Shown here piece after piece: positions 1-7,365 of a stretch of 13,011 nt of DNA. The position numbers and the translations under genes were made by a program. Numbering within the stretch: the first letter of the stretch is position 1; each line of letters opens with the position of its first letter. The notes beneath the pieces are model-generated. The model did not search any database. It had not been told where the DNA came from and saw nothing but the letters and a program-made list of their open reading frames with translations. Source of the DNA: Campylobacteraceae bacterium (GTDB lineage: Bacteria; Campylobacterota; Campylobacteria; Campylobacterales; UBA6016); NCBI GenBank assembly GCA_022758985.1, contig JAEMQC010000067.1, positions 1 through 13,011 of the forward strand, in the 5' to 3' direction.

Positions 1-755
1 TATTCATTTGGCAACACAAACCCATATTTTTTGAATATCTCTCTAGCCTCTTTGGTGGCGACGAAGCTTTCAAATTTTTTGGCCGTTGGGTTGTCTTTGC
101 CCTGTTTTAGTATCGCATACCCTTGGATAATGTCATTGTGCCAACTGCCTGGCATTAGATAAAAATTTCCCTCTTTTTTTAGCAGTTCAGAGTAGCCAAG
201 CGATATCGGAATCAAAGCCACCTCGGCCGCCCCACTTTGGGCAAACTGCGCAGCTTGAGTTGCGTTTTCCCCTAAGACAAATTTGTCTTTAACCTTGTCG
301 TACTGTTTTTGGCTTTTTAGAGCATTAATCGCCGCTACTCCGTATGGGGCGTGGGATGGATCCGGAACAGATATTTTTTTGACTTTTGGTTCTAATAAAA
401 CCGCTAAACCTTTAGATACATCAATACCGCTTTTTTTGGTTGCCCAGATGCCTACTCTGCCGTATGCGTAAGGTTTTGGAGTCGTAACGGCAAGCCCTGC
501 CTCTTTTAGCTTTTGCACATACCCCATATCTGCGGAGAAAAACATATCGTACGGTGCGCCGTTTTTTATCTGCGTGAATGCTTTACCGCTTGAACCGAAG
601 GCAACGGATAGCTTCTCACCCGGATTTTGTTTTTCAAAAAGCGCTTCCATCTCCTTAAAAGCGTACACAAGGTCTGCGGCAGCCGCTATCTTCGCCTCAC
701 CCGCCAAAAGTGACGATGCAGCGATAGCCAGTGAAAGTAGAATTTTTTTTATCAT
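1..755 (-). CDS. modA: Molybdate ABC transporter, periplasmic substrate-binding protein ModA
   Basis: Binds molybdate (or tungstate) in the periplasm and delivers it to the ModBC permease/ATPase, whose genes should lie beyond the window edge. The reading starts at ATG 755-753 and gives 251 residues up to base 3. The last two bases of the frame are TA, so the stop codon is probably completed by the first base outside the window, and 251 residues is the usual length for the family. Residues 1-18 form a signal peptide (basic MIKK, hydrophobic stretch, LLAG). Family hallmarks are the AAAADL segment (24-29), FGSSG (53-57), GAPYDMFFSAD (66-76), PDPSHAPYG (131-139) and the IPISLG segment (182-187). 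AGGAG at 766-762 lies 6 bases before the ATG. The modE stop is separated from this start by a single base, so the two genes are co-transcribed. Identification is from motifs; molybdate versus tungstate preference cannot be read. Confidence 0.93.
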   Translation of the reverse strand, partial: MIKKILLSLAIAASSLLAGEAKIAAAADLVYAFKEMEALFEKQNPGEKLSVAFGSSGKAFTQIKNGAPYDMFFSADMGYVQKLKEAGLAVTTPKPYAYGRVGIWATKKSGIDVSKGLAVLLEPKVKKISVPDPSHAPYGVAAINALKSQKQYDKVKDKFVLGENATQAAQFAQSGAAEVALIPISLGYSELLKKEGNFYLMPGSWHNDIIQGYAILKQGKDNPTAKKFESFVATKEAREIFKKYGFVLPNE

Positions 756-756
756 T

Positions 757-1536
757 TTATGCTCCTAGTATTACGTTAGACGCTTTAAAAATAGCATACA
801 CCGTGTCGTTTTCTTTGATTTTTAGCTCTTTAATTGCTTCGTTAGTGACAACCGCCGCAAGCGTTTTGTCTGCGACTTTCATTTTTACCTCGGAGTTTAC
901 GGCTCCGGGGATGATGTCAGATACTTTTGCCTCTATGATGTTTCTTGCGCTTAGTTTTTTCGGTTTTTCTTTGCTGATTATTATCCAGCTTGCTTTGATA
1001 ATGGCGTATGCCTCCTCGCCCACTTCAAACCCGAGTGATTCTACGGAGTCGTTGGTGATGACGGCTACTATCTTGTTGCCTCCGCCGATGTCTAGCTCAA
1101 CCTCTGAGTTTACGGCTCCTTTTACGATTTTGTCGATTGTGCCAAATAGCTGGTTTCTAGCGGATGTTTTCATATTTATCCTTCTTAGGTTTTTGTATAA
1201 TGTGTCAAAGTCGGCGGCGTTGTCTACAATGGAAGCTAAAAACTGCTCATATTTATTTTCCAGCGCCTTAAATACCCTCACCGTCTCTTCGCCCTTAGCG
1301 GTCAGTGTTGTGCCTCCTCCGCCCTTGCCGCCCGTGTTTTTGGCTACCAGCGGCTCATCCGAGAGGTTATTCATCGCATCCACCGCATCCCATGCCGCCT
1401 TGTAGCTCATTCCCATCTCTTTGGCCGCTTTTGAGATTGAACCTGTTTTACCTATAAGCTCAAGCAGATAAACTCTGCCACTCCCAAGAAAGCTCTTGCC
1501 GCTTGTTTTTAGCCAAACCCTTCCTTCTATCTCCAC
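757..1536 (-). CDS. modE: Molybdate-responsive transcriptional regulator ModE
   Basis: DNA-binding regulator that binds molybdate and usually represses molybdate uptake genes. The 259 residues comprise an N-terminal winged helix (helix-turn-helix about 32-57, wing with the glycine-rich NTGGKGGGG at 67-75) and two Mop/TOBE molybdate-binding domains at about 123-189 and 195-259. Each Mop domain carries the SARN motif (125-128 and 197-200) and the repeat GAVNSEV (140-146 and 211-217). The two Mop copies are also alike at DNA level: a stretch of 14 identical bases recurs near 895-907 and 1105-1118. The start is GTG at 1536-1534; no in-frame ATG lies nearby upstream, and AAGGA sits about 10 bases before it. 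The length and domain order match full-length E. coli type ModE, so the protein should both sense and bind DNA. The candidate operator just upstream suggests autoregulation. Confidence in the family is high; the exact start is less certain. Confidence 0.93.
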   Translation of the reverse strand: MEIEGRVWLKTSGKSFLGSGRVYLLELIGKTGSISKAAKEMGMSYKAAWDAVDAMNNLSDEPLVAKNTGGKGGGGTTLTAKGEETVRVFKALENKYEQFLASIVDNAADFDTLYKNLRRINMKTSARNQLFGTIDKIVKGAVNSEVELDIGGGNKIVAVITNDSVESLGFEVGEEAYAIIKASWIIISKEKPKKLSARNIIEAKVSDIIPGAVNSEVKMKVADKTLAAVVTNEAIKELKIKENDTVYAIFKASNVILGA

Positions 1537-1568
1537 CTCTTTTTTCCTTACGTTAGATGTATTATTTT

Positions 1569-1592
1569 CGTAGTATACAAAAAAATATAACG
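1569..1592 (-). promoter_or_regulatory. Candidate ModE operator overlapping the modE promoter
   Basis: Read on the minus strand, CGTTATATT (1592-1584) and TATACTACG (1577-1569) form two 9-base half-sites separated by 6 bases. This is the spacing of the known E. coli ModE site (CGnTATATA-N6-TATATAnCG, from memory). The half-sites match as an inverted repeat at 6 of 9 positions, sharing CGTnnTAT. A possible -10 element TATACT (1577-1572) lies inside the right half-site, so a bound ModE would block transcription of modE-modA. Position, spacing and match are seen; binding is inferred. Confidence 0.55.
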
Positions 1593-1640
1593 ATTTAAGT
1601 TTAAACCCGGTCTATTTTTTAGGCAAAAAGGGTTAATCTT

Positions 1641-1646
1641 TATAAA
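1641..1646 (+). promoter_or_regulatory. Possible -10 element for the DUF748 gene
   Basis: TATAAA lies 25 bases before the DUF748 start codon, preceded by the T-rich tract common upstream of Campylobacterota sigma70 promoters. No clear -35 hexamer is present, which is normal for that phylum. It would give a leader of about 18 bases that includes the weak ribosome site AGGG at 1660-1663. Confidence 0.35.
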
Positions 1647-1670
1647 AAGCCAAAAAAGCAGGGTTTTGAG

Positions 1671-4646
1671 ATGGATAGATTATTATGGCCTATTAAATCG
1701 GAGTTGTTTGCAAAAATAGTTTTTATGTTGACGCTTTTGTATTCGACCCTCTTTTTTGCGGTTCCTTTTGGCATAAAATATGTTTTACAAAATAAATTAA
1801 AAGACGAATACGGCGTCACTTTGGCGCTTCAAAGCTTCAGGTTTGAACCTCTTACGGCCAGGGTTACAATGGAAGGGTTTGCTCTGACGCATAAAAACGA
1901 GCCTCTTCTTTCGTTTGACATACTGGATTTTGACTTTAGCTATTACAGCTTTACGGATAGGGCTTTTATCGTGGACTCCATAACGCTTGATGGTCTTAAG
2001 TTGAAGTTATCGAGGGATGAGAATAAAACTCTAAATATCCAAAAAATATTTCCGCTAAAAAAAGAGGCTAAAAAAGAGGGCGAGCCGTACTACTTCTCTA
2101 TAAATAATATAAACATCAAAAATGCGAACATAGATTTTTTTGACGAAATTACAAAGCAGCACTACGCCGTGGCGAAGGCTTACGTCTCTCTGCCGTTTAT
2201 ATCTACCGTGCCTCACGACACGGAGATTTTTACCCAGCCTAGCGTTAAGGGGGTCTTTAACGGCTCTAGCTTCTCTTTTGTCGGCAAAAGCAGACCGTTT
2301 GCAAAGGATATGAAAAGCGACCTCTCTTTTAGCCTCAAAGAGTTCGATATATCTCAGCTAAACGCTTTTTTGCCTCAAAACGGCGAACTTACGAATATAA
2401 AAGGTAGTTTGAGTCTGGATGCGAAAGTTGTTTTCGAGAAGGCGAAAACGAACAGGATGCATCTGGGTGCAAACGTCAAACTAAAAGAGGCGGATATAAA
2501 GACGAAAAATGCCGCTTTAAAAACAAAAGAGCTTATCCTCTCCTCTCTTTTGTATAGTCTGGATGAGCAAAAAGCGTCTCTGGGTTATTTTGACCTAAAA
2601 GAGCTTGGAGTGTTCGAAAAAGACGGCGCAAGGCCTCTATCTCTCTCTTCTTTGGAACTAAAAAACCTAAAAGCCGATATCGTCTCAAAAGAACTTGGAG
2701 TGGATAGTGTAGCCATAAACGGCGTAGATTTTGACATCGTAAAAGATAAGAGCGGTGTCAATGTAGCCAAACTGGCGCCGCAAAAAGAGAGTATGAAAAA
2801 AGACGAAAGCGGCGATGAGAAGCCTTGGAAAATATCAGCCAAAAATATACATATAGACGGCAAGGGAAGCTATAAAGATAGTGCGCTCCTTGGCAAAAAG
2901 CCTTATAGCGTAGACGTCGAGTCGTTTTTTGTGGATATATCCGATTTGCAAAACAGAGAGGATAAACCGTTTAAGGTAAAAACAGAGGTGAATGCAAAAG
3001 AAGGGCAAGTTTTGGTAGATTCGAACGTAAATATCGTATCAAAAAAGGCCGAGGGAGAGCTAGCCGTAAAAAAAGCCGCACTATACGTAATAGATAGGTT
3101 CGGGTTTTTACCGCCTACTCTTAGACTCCAAAGCGGAGAGCTTAGTGCCTCTTGTAAATTTGCGGCTTCGTTTGACCCTAAAAAAATAAACATAGACGTA
3201 AAGAGCGGCTCAGTAGATATAAGGAAATTCGCCCTCTATACTGAAAAGAAAAATTTTAGATTGCTATCGTTTGAAACTTTGGCGCTTTCAAATATCAAAA
3301 GCTCGTATCCCGACCCAAAGACGGAGATTGGCGGCGTAGCCCTCAGCGGGTTTTACGCAAATCTTTGGATAGACGAAAACAAGACGCTAAATTTGGCAAG
3401 GTATTTCAAGGGCGCCGAAGAGAATAAGAGCGTAAAAACGGGGACGCCTGAGACATCCACAGAGATTCCGGACTTCACTATTCGCAAGTTTACGCTTCAA
3501 GGCGGCAAGGTGGACTTTGAGGATAGGTCATTAAAACAGCATTTTAAAACTACGCTTACCGATATAGCGGGAAGTATAGGGCAGCTCTCTTTGGATAAAA
3601 ATAAAAGCGCAGCCATAGACCTTCGAGCCAATAGTGGCGGATACGGGCGTATCGGTATCAAGGGCGACGTAGTGCCGGATAAACAAAACTTTGCGCTAAA
3701 GCTAAAGGCACAGACGATAGACGTTCCTATGACGCAGTTTACGCCGTATACCGAGAAGTTTATAGGCTACAAAATAGAGAGTGGAAATCTAGGGCTCGAT
3801 CTTGACTATCAGGTGTATGGTAGGAAATTGGAATCCAGTAATAAAATATCGCTTCTAGGTTTCAATCTTGGCGAAGAGGTAGAGAGTGAGGGGGCGGTCA
3901 AGCTTCCTTACAAACTAGCTATCGCGATACTAAAAGACGATAAAGGCAATATCGACGTAGAGATACCGGTGCAAGGCAGTCTAGACGACCCCGAGATAAA
4001 AAGTGGACAGGTGGTCTGGAAGCTTATAAAACAGCTCATCATCAAAATCATCAAATCGCCGTTTAGTGCGCTAGCTTCGCTCTTTGGCGGCGGGGACGAT
4101 CTAGGGTATATTACTTTTGACGCTGGAAGCTCTATATTATCTGATGCACAGGCCGCAAAGATCAAAAAAATCGCTGAGATAATCAACAAAAAACCGGCTT
4201 TGAAGCCTACTCTCACAGGATATATTGACGCCGAAAACGATATTAAAGGGTATAAGGAGAGAGAGTTTAACAATAAGCTTATAGCCGCAAAAGTAAAAGA
4301 TATGAAGCTAAAAAGTGCAGTCGGCGTCAAAATAGAGCCCTTAGAGTATGAAAAATATCTAAAAGCGGCCTACAAAGCAGAGAGCTTCCCTAAGCCGAAA
4401 AATATGCTAGGCTTCGAGAAAGGGCTAAATACTACCGACATGAAGACTCTTATAATTACGCACATAGAGGCCTCTCAAAAAGAGATGGAGTCTTTGGCAA
4501 AAGAGAGGATGCTTGCAGTCAAGGCGGAGCTTGTAAAAAACGGTATTAACGAAAATAGAATAGTCCTATCGACAAAACCGCTTTCCGCTCCGGAGCAAAA
4601 AGAGAAGATCGCAAATTCCAGAGTGGAGATAGGATTTAGCGAGTAG
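1671..4646 (+). CDS. DUF748 (AsmA-like) envelope protein
   Basis: A 991-residue protein of the DUF748 family, which belongs to the AsmA-like group of large envelope proteins. Residues about 12-36 form one N-terminal membrane anchor; the rest should lie in the periplasm as long beta-rich repeats. The motif DENKTLN occurs twice (about residues 114 and 564), each followed by a K/R-x-F segment, and marks repeated DUF748 units. The C-terminal part has the family block YKLAIAILKDDKGNIDVEIP followed by LGYITFDAGSSILSD from residue 811. From there to the end it looks like an OmpA-type fold: the final part has KAELVKNGINENRIVLS and NSRVEIGF, resembling the last helix and strand of peptidoglycan-binding OmpA domains. 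Relatives such as TamB and YhdP are linked to phospholipid transport to the outer membrane; whether this protein does the same is unknown. It is transcribed alone and ends convergently with the MFS gene, overlapping it by 11 bp. Confidence 0.85.
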   Translation: MDRLLWPIKSELFAKIVFMLTLLYSTLFFAVPFGIKYVLQNKLKDEYGVTLALQSFRFEPLTARVTMEGFALTHKNEPLLSFDILDFDFSYYSFTDRAFIVDSITLDGLKLKLSRDENKTLNIQKIFPLKKEAKKEGEPYYFSINNINIKNANIDFFDEITKQHYAVAKAYVSLPFISTVPHDTEIFTQPSVKGVFNGSSFSFVGKSRPFAKDMKSDLSFSLKEFDISQLNAFLPQNGELTNIKGSLSLDAKVVFEKAKTNRMHLGANVKLKEADIKTKNAALKTKELILSSLLYSLDEQKASLGYFDLKELGVFEKDGARPLSLSSLELKNLKADIVSKELGVDSVAINGVDFDIVKDKSGVNVAKLAPQKESMKKDESGDEKPWKISAKNIHIDGKGSYKDSALLGKKPYSVDVESFFVDISDLQNREDKPFKVKTEVNAKEGQVLVDSNVNIVSKKAEGELAVKKAALYVIDRFGFLPPTLRLQSGELSASCKFAASFDPKKINIDVKSGSVDIRKFALYTEKKNFRLLSFETLALSNIKSSYPDPKTEIGGVALSGFYANLWIDENKTLNLARYFKGAEENKSVKTGTPETSTEIPDFTIRKFTLQGGKVDFEDRSLKQHFKTTLTDIAGSIGQLSLDKNKSAAIDLRANSGGYGRIGIKGDVVPDKQNFALKLKAQTIDVPMTQFTPYTEKFIGYKIESGNLGLDLDYQVYGRKLESSNKISLLGFNLGEEVESEGAVKLPYKLAIAILKDDKGNIDVEIPVQGSLDDPEIKSGQVVWKLIKQLIIKIIKSPFSALASLFGGGDDLGYITFDAGSSILSDAQAAKIKKIAEIINKKPALKPTLTGYIDAENDIKGYKEREFNNKLIAAKVKDMKLKSAVGVKIEPLEYEKYLKAAYKAESFPKPKNMLGFEKGLNTTDMKTLIITHIEASQKEMESLAKERMLAVKAELVKNGINENRIVLSTKPLSAPEQKEKIANSRVEIGFSE

Positions 4647-5748
4647 GCTTATAGAGTGCGATTGCTGCCAGAGAAAAGGCGGCAAAGAGGGCGGAGTAGA
4701 GAAATATATTCGGGCCGTAAAGGGCGCCGGATATTATTGAGCCAAAGAATCCACCAAGACCGTAAGATAAACCGTAAAAGTGCATTTGGGCTCTCTTTTT
4801 GTCCTCATATCTGTTGAAAATATACAAAAACGCAGCCGTCGTAAAAAGGGCGAAGTTAAGGGCGTGGGTAATCTGCGCAATGGAGGCGGCAAAAAAATTA
4901 CCTTCAAAAAAATGTAAAAGCAACCATCTTGCGACAAGAGAAACTATCGTTAGCTTGATAACAAAAAGAGGTCTTATGTTTTTGAGTAGCTTTCCTTGGA
5001 AGGCAAACATAAATATCTCGGCCAGCACCCCTATGCTCCAAAGGTATGTGATATTTTCAAGAGTGATGCCGTTTTCATGCTCAAAAACGGTAAAAAATCC
5101 GTAAAAAGCCCCAAAGCTGAGCTGAACCAGTATCATTGCAAGCCAGAACGGACTGTCCGCTATATATCGTTTTAGGTCGCCTTCAGTTTCTTTTGCCGCT
5201 TGCTCACTTTCGGTTTCTATCTTCTCTTTTGAGGCAAGCAGTGCACCGAATACGGACATTAGCGCCACCGATATGAGATAATGCAAAAACACCGTCTCTT
5301 TATCTAGCTCCATTTTGCCAAGCGCTATTGCCGCACCCATAAATCCTATCGAGCCAAAAAGCCTAATAAGCCCGTATTTTTCTTTTTTTATCTCTTTTAA
5401 TGCCACCGAATCGACGTATGGAAGGGTGATTGTGATAAATAGTCCGTAAAGCAATGTATTTAAAAATAAAAGCCAAAAGCTGTGGTATGTAAATACAAAT
5501 CCAGCAAAAAGCAGCGTCGAAAAAATAAGAGAGTAATAAAAAGTCTCTTTTGTTAGCTTAAGTTTTGAGCTAAATAAAAAAGGGGTAATAAATCTAATAA
5601 GCGGCATAACCGAGAGAAGTATCCCTATCTCTGCGGTAGTATAGCCCAAATCGAGAAGCGTTTTTGGCACAAAAATCACAAAGACTGCGGTCGCCCAAAA
5701 ATAAAAAAAATAAAAAAGGGAAGTAAAGATTGCGAAGCGGCTAGGCAT
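4636..5748 (-). CDS. MFS transporter, HcaT/LacY-like (MFS_1_like)
   Basis: A polytopic inner-membrane transporter of about 370 residues with some 12 hydrophobic segments. Features are the N-terminal FAIFTSLFYFFYFWATAVF, a GLIRLFGSIGFMGAA segment in the first half and RPLFVIKLTIVSLVARWLLL in the second. This pattern resembles the HcaT (3-phenylpropionate permease) and nucleoside/sugar proton-symporter branch. The substrate cannot be read from sequence. ATG 5748-5746 is chosen as the start; it overlaps the RDD stop codon region by 8 bp. Two in-frame GTG codons further upstream (5763 and 5772) would add 5 or 8 residues, and none of the three has a well-spaced ribosome site, so translation is probably coupled to the RDD gene. 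It is the last gene of the secG run, and its 3' end overlaps the convergent DUF748 gene by 11 bp. Confidence 0.8.
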   Translation of the reverse strand: MPSRFAIFTSLFYFFYFWATAVFVIFVPKTLLDLGYTTAEIGILLSVMPLIRFITPFLFSSKLKLTKETFYYSLIFSTLLFAGFVFTYHSFWLLFLNTLLYGLFITITLPYVDSVALKEIKKEKYGLIRLFGSIGFMGAAIALGKMELDKETVFLHYLISVALMSVFGALLASKEKIETESEQAAKETEGDLKRYIADSPFWLAMILVQLSFGAFYGFFTVFEHENGITLENITYLWSIGVLAEIFMFAFQGKLLKNIRPLFVIKLTIVSLVARWLLLHFFEGNFFAASIAQITHALNFALFTTAAFLYIFNRYEDKKRAQMHFYGLSYGLGGFFGSIISGALYGPNIFLYSALFAAFSLAAIALYKPTR

Positions 5749-6193
5749 CCTTGTTTTTTTCACCGATGTCACGAACTACGACCGTGCCGGAAAACTTGTC
5801 TGCAAGGGTTTGTTTTCGCTCTGAAAAAAACGCTATAAAAAACCCGATACCCATAGATAGCCAGCAAAGAAGCCATAGTGCAAATCTAAACGAGGCTCTA
5901 AAAAAGCTTATTTTCTCAAAGGTGCCGACCGATACGACGTACATCCCGAAAGCTTTTTTGCCGGGCGTCTGAGCGGTTTTTGAGATGAGATACGAGGTAA
6001 CGAGCCATACGACGGCTATCTCTATGGCAAGTAGATACGGTTTTGGATTGTCGGTTTTCATCTCGTGGTAACCAAACAGTATGCCCCAAAGCATTGCTAT
6101 CGGCGTCACGATAATGAAAGAGTCTAGTAAAAATGCGCTGAGGCGAAGCAGGGGGTTTGGATAGATAAACCTCCTGTTTTTATCCAGAAACAT
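5741..6193 (-). CDS. RDD family membrane protein
   Basis: Small inner-membrane protein of 150 residues with about three membrane segments (roughly 20-42, 53-71 and 102-123). The residues that name the family are present: Arg17 and Asp24 in RLSAFLLDS, and Asp132 in LADKFSG. GKKAFGMYVV (79-87) is the usual linker motif between the second and third segments. RDD proteins are widespread and mostly of unknown function; some have been tied to ion transport. The ATG at 6193-6191 follows the pyrE stop TAA with no base between, so it is translated from the pyrE message. From memory, C. jejuni has a membrane protein gene in the same place after pyrE, so the linkage is old in the phylum. Function is not known. 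Confidence 0.85.
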   Translation of the reverse strand: MFLDKNRRFIYPNPLLRLSAFLLDSFIIVTPIAMLWGILFGYHEMKTDNPKPYLLAIEIAVVWLVTSYLISKTAQTPGKKAFGMYVVSVGTFEKISFFRASFRFALWLLCWLSMGIGFFIAFFSERKQTLADKFSGTVVVRDIGEKNKDA

Positions 6194-6802
6194 TTAGTTT
6201 CCTCTGCTCCCAGGTTTTATAGCGGCGCTACCGTTTTTGCAAAGAGGACATGCCTCCGGAGAGTACATTTCAAAATCAAAGTCGGTTAGTGCGAAGAAAG
6301 GTTTGTTTGAAGGGAGTTTGGCTTCAGGTTTTCTTTTTATCCCGCCGCCTACTCTCTCACAAAAACCTCTATTTGCAAGCGCCGCAAAAGCCACCACTTC
6401 ACCGCCTAGGGCTTCTACGGCTTTCATCGCCTCAACTGCGCTTCCGCCGGTTGTAATGATATCTTCACAAATGAGCAGTTTTTCCCCTTTTTTGACCTCA
6501 AACCCGCGTCTTAGCGTCATCTCGCCGTTTACTCTTTCGGTAAATATAAATCTTACGCCGAGCGATCTTGCTAGTTCATATCCCGCAACTATTCCACCTA
6601 ATGCCGGAGAGCATACCGTGTCTATCTCGATACCGCTTGCTTTTATCTGTTTTGCGAGCTCGTCGGCTAGTATTTGGGCGACTTTCGGATCTTCCAAGAC
6701 TTTGGCGGATTGAAGGTAAAACTGTGAATGGTTGCCGGATGAAAGGAGAAAATGTCCTTCGAGCAGAGCGTTTGCATCTTTATAGATTTGAGCTACATCC
6801 AT
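6194..6802 (-). CDS. pyrE: Orotate phosphoribosyltransferase
   Basis: Joins orotate to PRPP to make orotidine 5'-phosphate, the fifth step of de novo UMP synthesis in the cytoplasm. The PRPP-binding loop EDIITTGGSAVEA is at residues 113-125 with the acidic pair E113-D114, and the flexible-loop region carries TLRRGF (96-101). The C-terminal CPLC (185-188) and the ending IKPGSRGN match the Campylobacter enzyme. The start is the second ATG of TAATGATG (6802-6800). It lies 7 bases after AAAGG, gives MDVAQIYKD like the C. jejuni N-terminus, and gives 202 residues, the length I recall for that protein. The first ATG (6805-6803) would add one Met, and a longer upstream extension would run into frr. 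frr ends at 6805, so the genes are coupled. No other pyrimidine gene is in the window. Confidence 0.96.
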   Translation of the reverse strand: MDVAQIYKDANALLEGHFLLSSGNHSQFYLQSAKVLEDPKVAQILADELAKQIKASGIEIDTVCSPALGGIVAGYELARSLGVRFIFTERVNGEMTLRRGFEVKKGEKLLICEDIITTGGSAVEAMKAVEALGGEVVAFAALANRGFCERVGGGIKRKPEAKLPSNKPFFALTDFDFEMYSPEACPLCKNGSAAIKPGSRGN

Positions 6803-6804
6803 CA

Positions 6805-7362
6805 TTATACCTTTAGAAGTTCCGCTTCTTTTTGCTCGCACATAGAGTCTACTTTTGCTACAAAATCATCAGTGATTTTTTGTATTTTCTCTTGCCCTCT
6901 TTTTGAGTCGTCTTCGCTTATCGCTTTCTCTTTTTCAAGTTTTTTTACTTTGTCATTGGCGTCTCTTCTGATATTTCTGATAGCTACTTTCGCATTTTCG
7001 CCGAACGCCTTTGCTTTTTTTGCGTTCTCTTTTCTTTGATCCATCGTCATAGGAGGAAATGATAGAATCACTGATTCGCCGTTGTTACCAGGGTTTACGC
7101 CGATATTTGCTATTTGGATAGCTTTTTCTATCTCTTTTAGCATCGATTTTTCCCATGGAGTTATAGTTATAGTCGTCGCATCCGGAGTTGCTAGGTTTGC
7201 CACGCCGTTTAGCGGAGTAGGGGAGCCATAGTAATCGACTTTGATGTTATCTAGAATCGAGAGGCTTACTTTCCCGCTTCTAATAGTTCCAAAATCCCTT
7301 TTTAGCGACTCTAGCGCTTTGTTCATGCCGTCATTTGCAAATGAGTAAATCTCTTCTAACAT
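6805..7362 (-). CDS. frr: Ribosome recycling factor
   Basis: With EF-G, splits the post-termination 70S ribosome so it can be reused; essential in bacteria. The 185 residues have the standard RRF layout: a long helical domain I at both ends and a small domain II at about 31-104. Conserved segments are TIRSGK (26-31), YYGSPTPLNGVANL (44-57), PWEKSML (69-75), PPMTMDQR (103-110) and NIRRDAND (130-137). The start ATG at 7362-7360 is preceded by AAGGA at a spacing of 9 bases. The stop overlaps an ATG of pyrE by one base. It sits third in the run, 3 bp after the deacetylase stop, so it likely depends on the secG promoter. Nothing unusual in the protein itself. Confidence 0.98.
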   Translation of the reverse strand: MLEEIYSFANDGMNKALESLKRDFGTIRSGKVSLSILDNIKVDYYGSPTPLNGVANLATPDATTITITPWEKSMLKEIEKAIQIANIGVNPGNNGESVILSFPPMTMDQRKENAKKAKAFGENAKVAIRNIRRDANDKVKKLEKEKAISEDDSKRGQEKIQKITDDFVAKVDSMCEQKEAELLKV

Positions 7363-7365
7363 CGT

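Noticed and set aside
731..1405. Long open frame on the plus strand opposite modE
   Set aside because: It is antisense to a clear ModE, has no recognisable family and a low-complexity hydrophobic composition typical of shadow frames.
2585..3193. Minus-strand open frames inside the DUF748 gene
   Set aside because: The plus-strand frame is continuous with clear family motifs; the antisense frames are serine- and phenylalanine-rich shadows.
6803..6841. Longer N-terminus for PyrE beginning within frr
   Set aside because: The extra residues are not part of the family, and the ATG at 6802 has a better-spaced ribosome site and matches the expected length.
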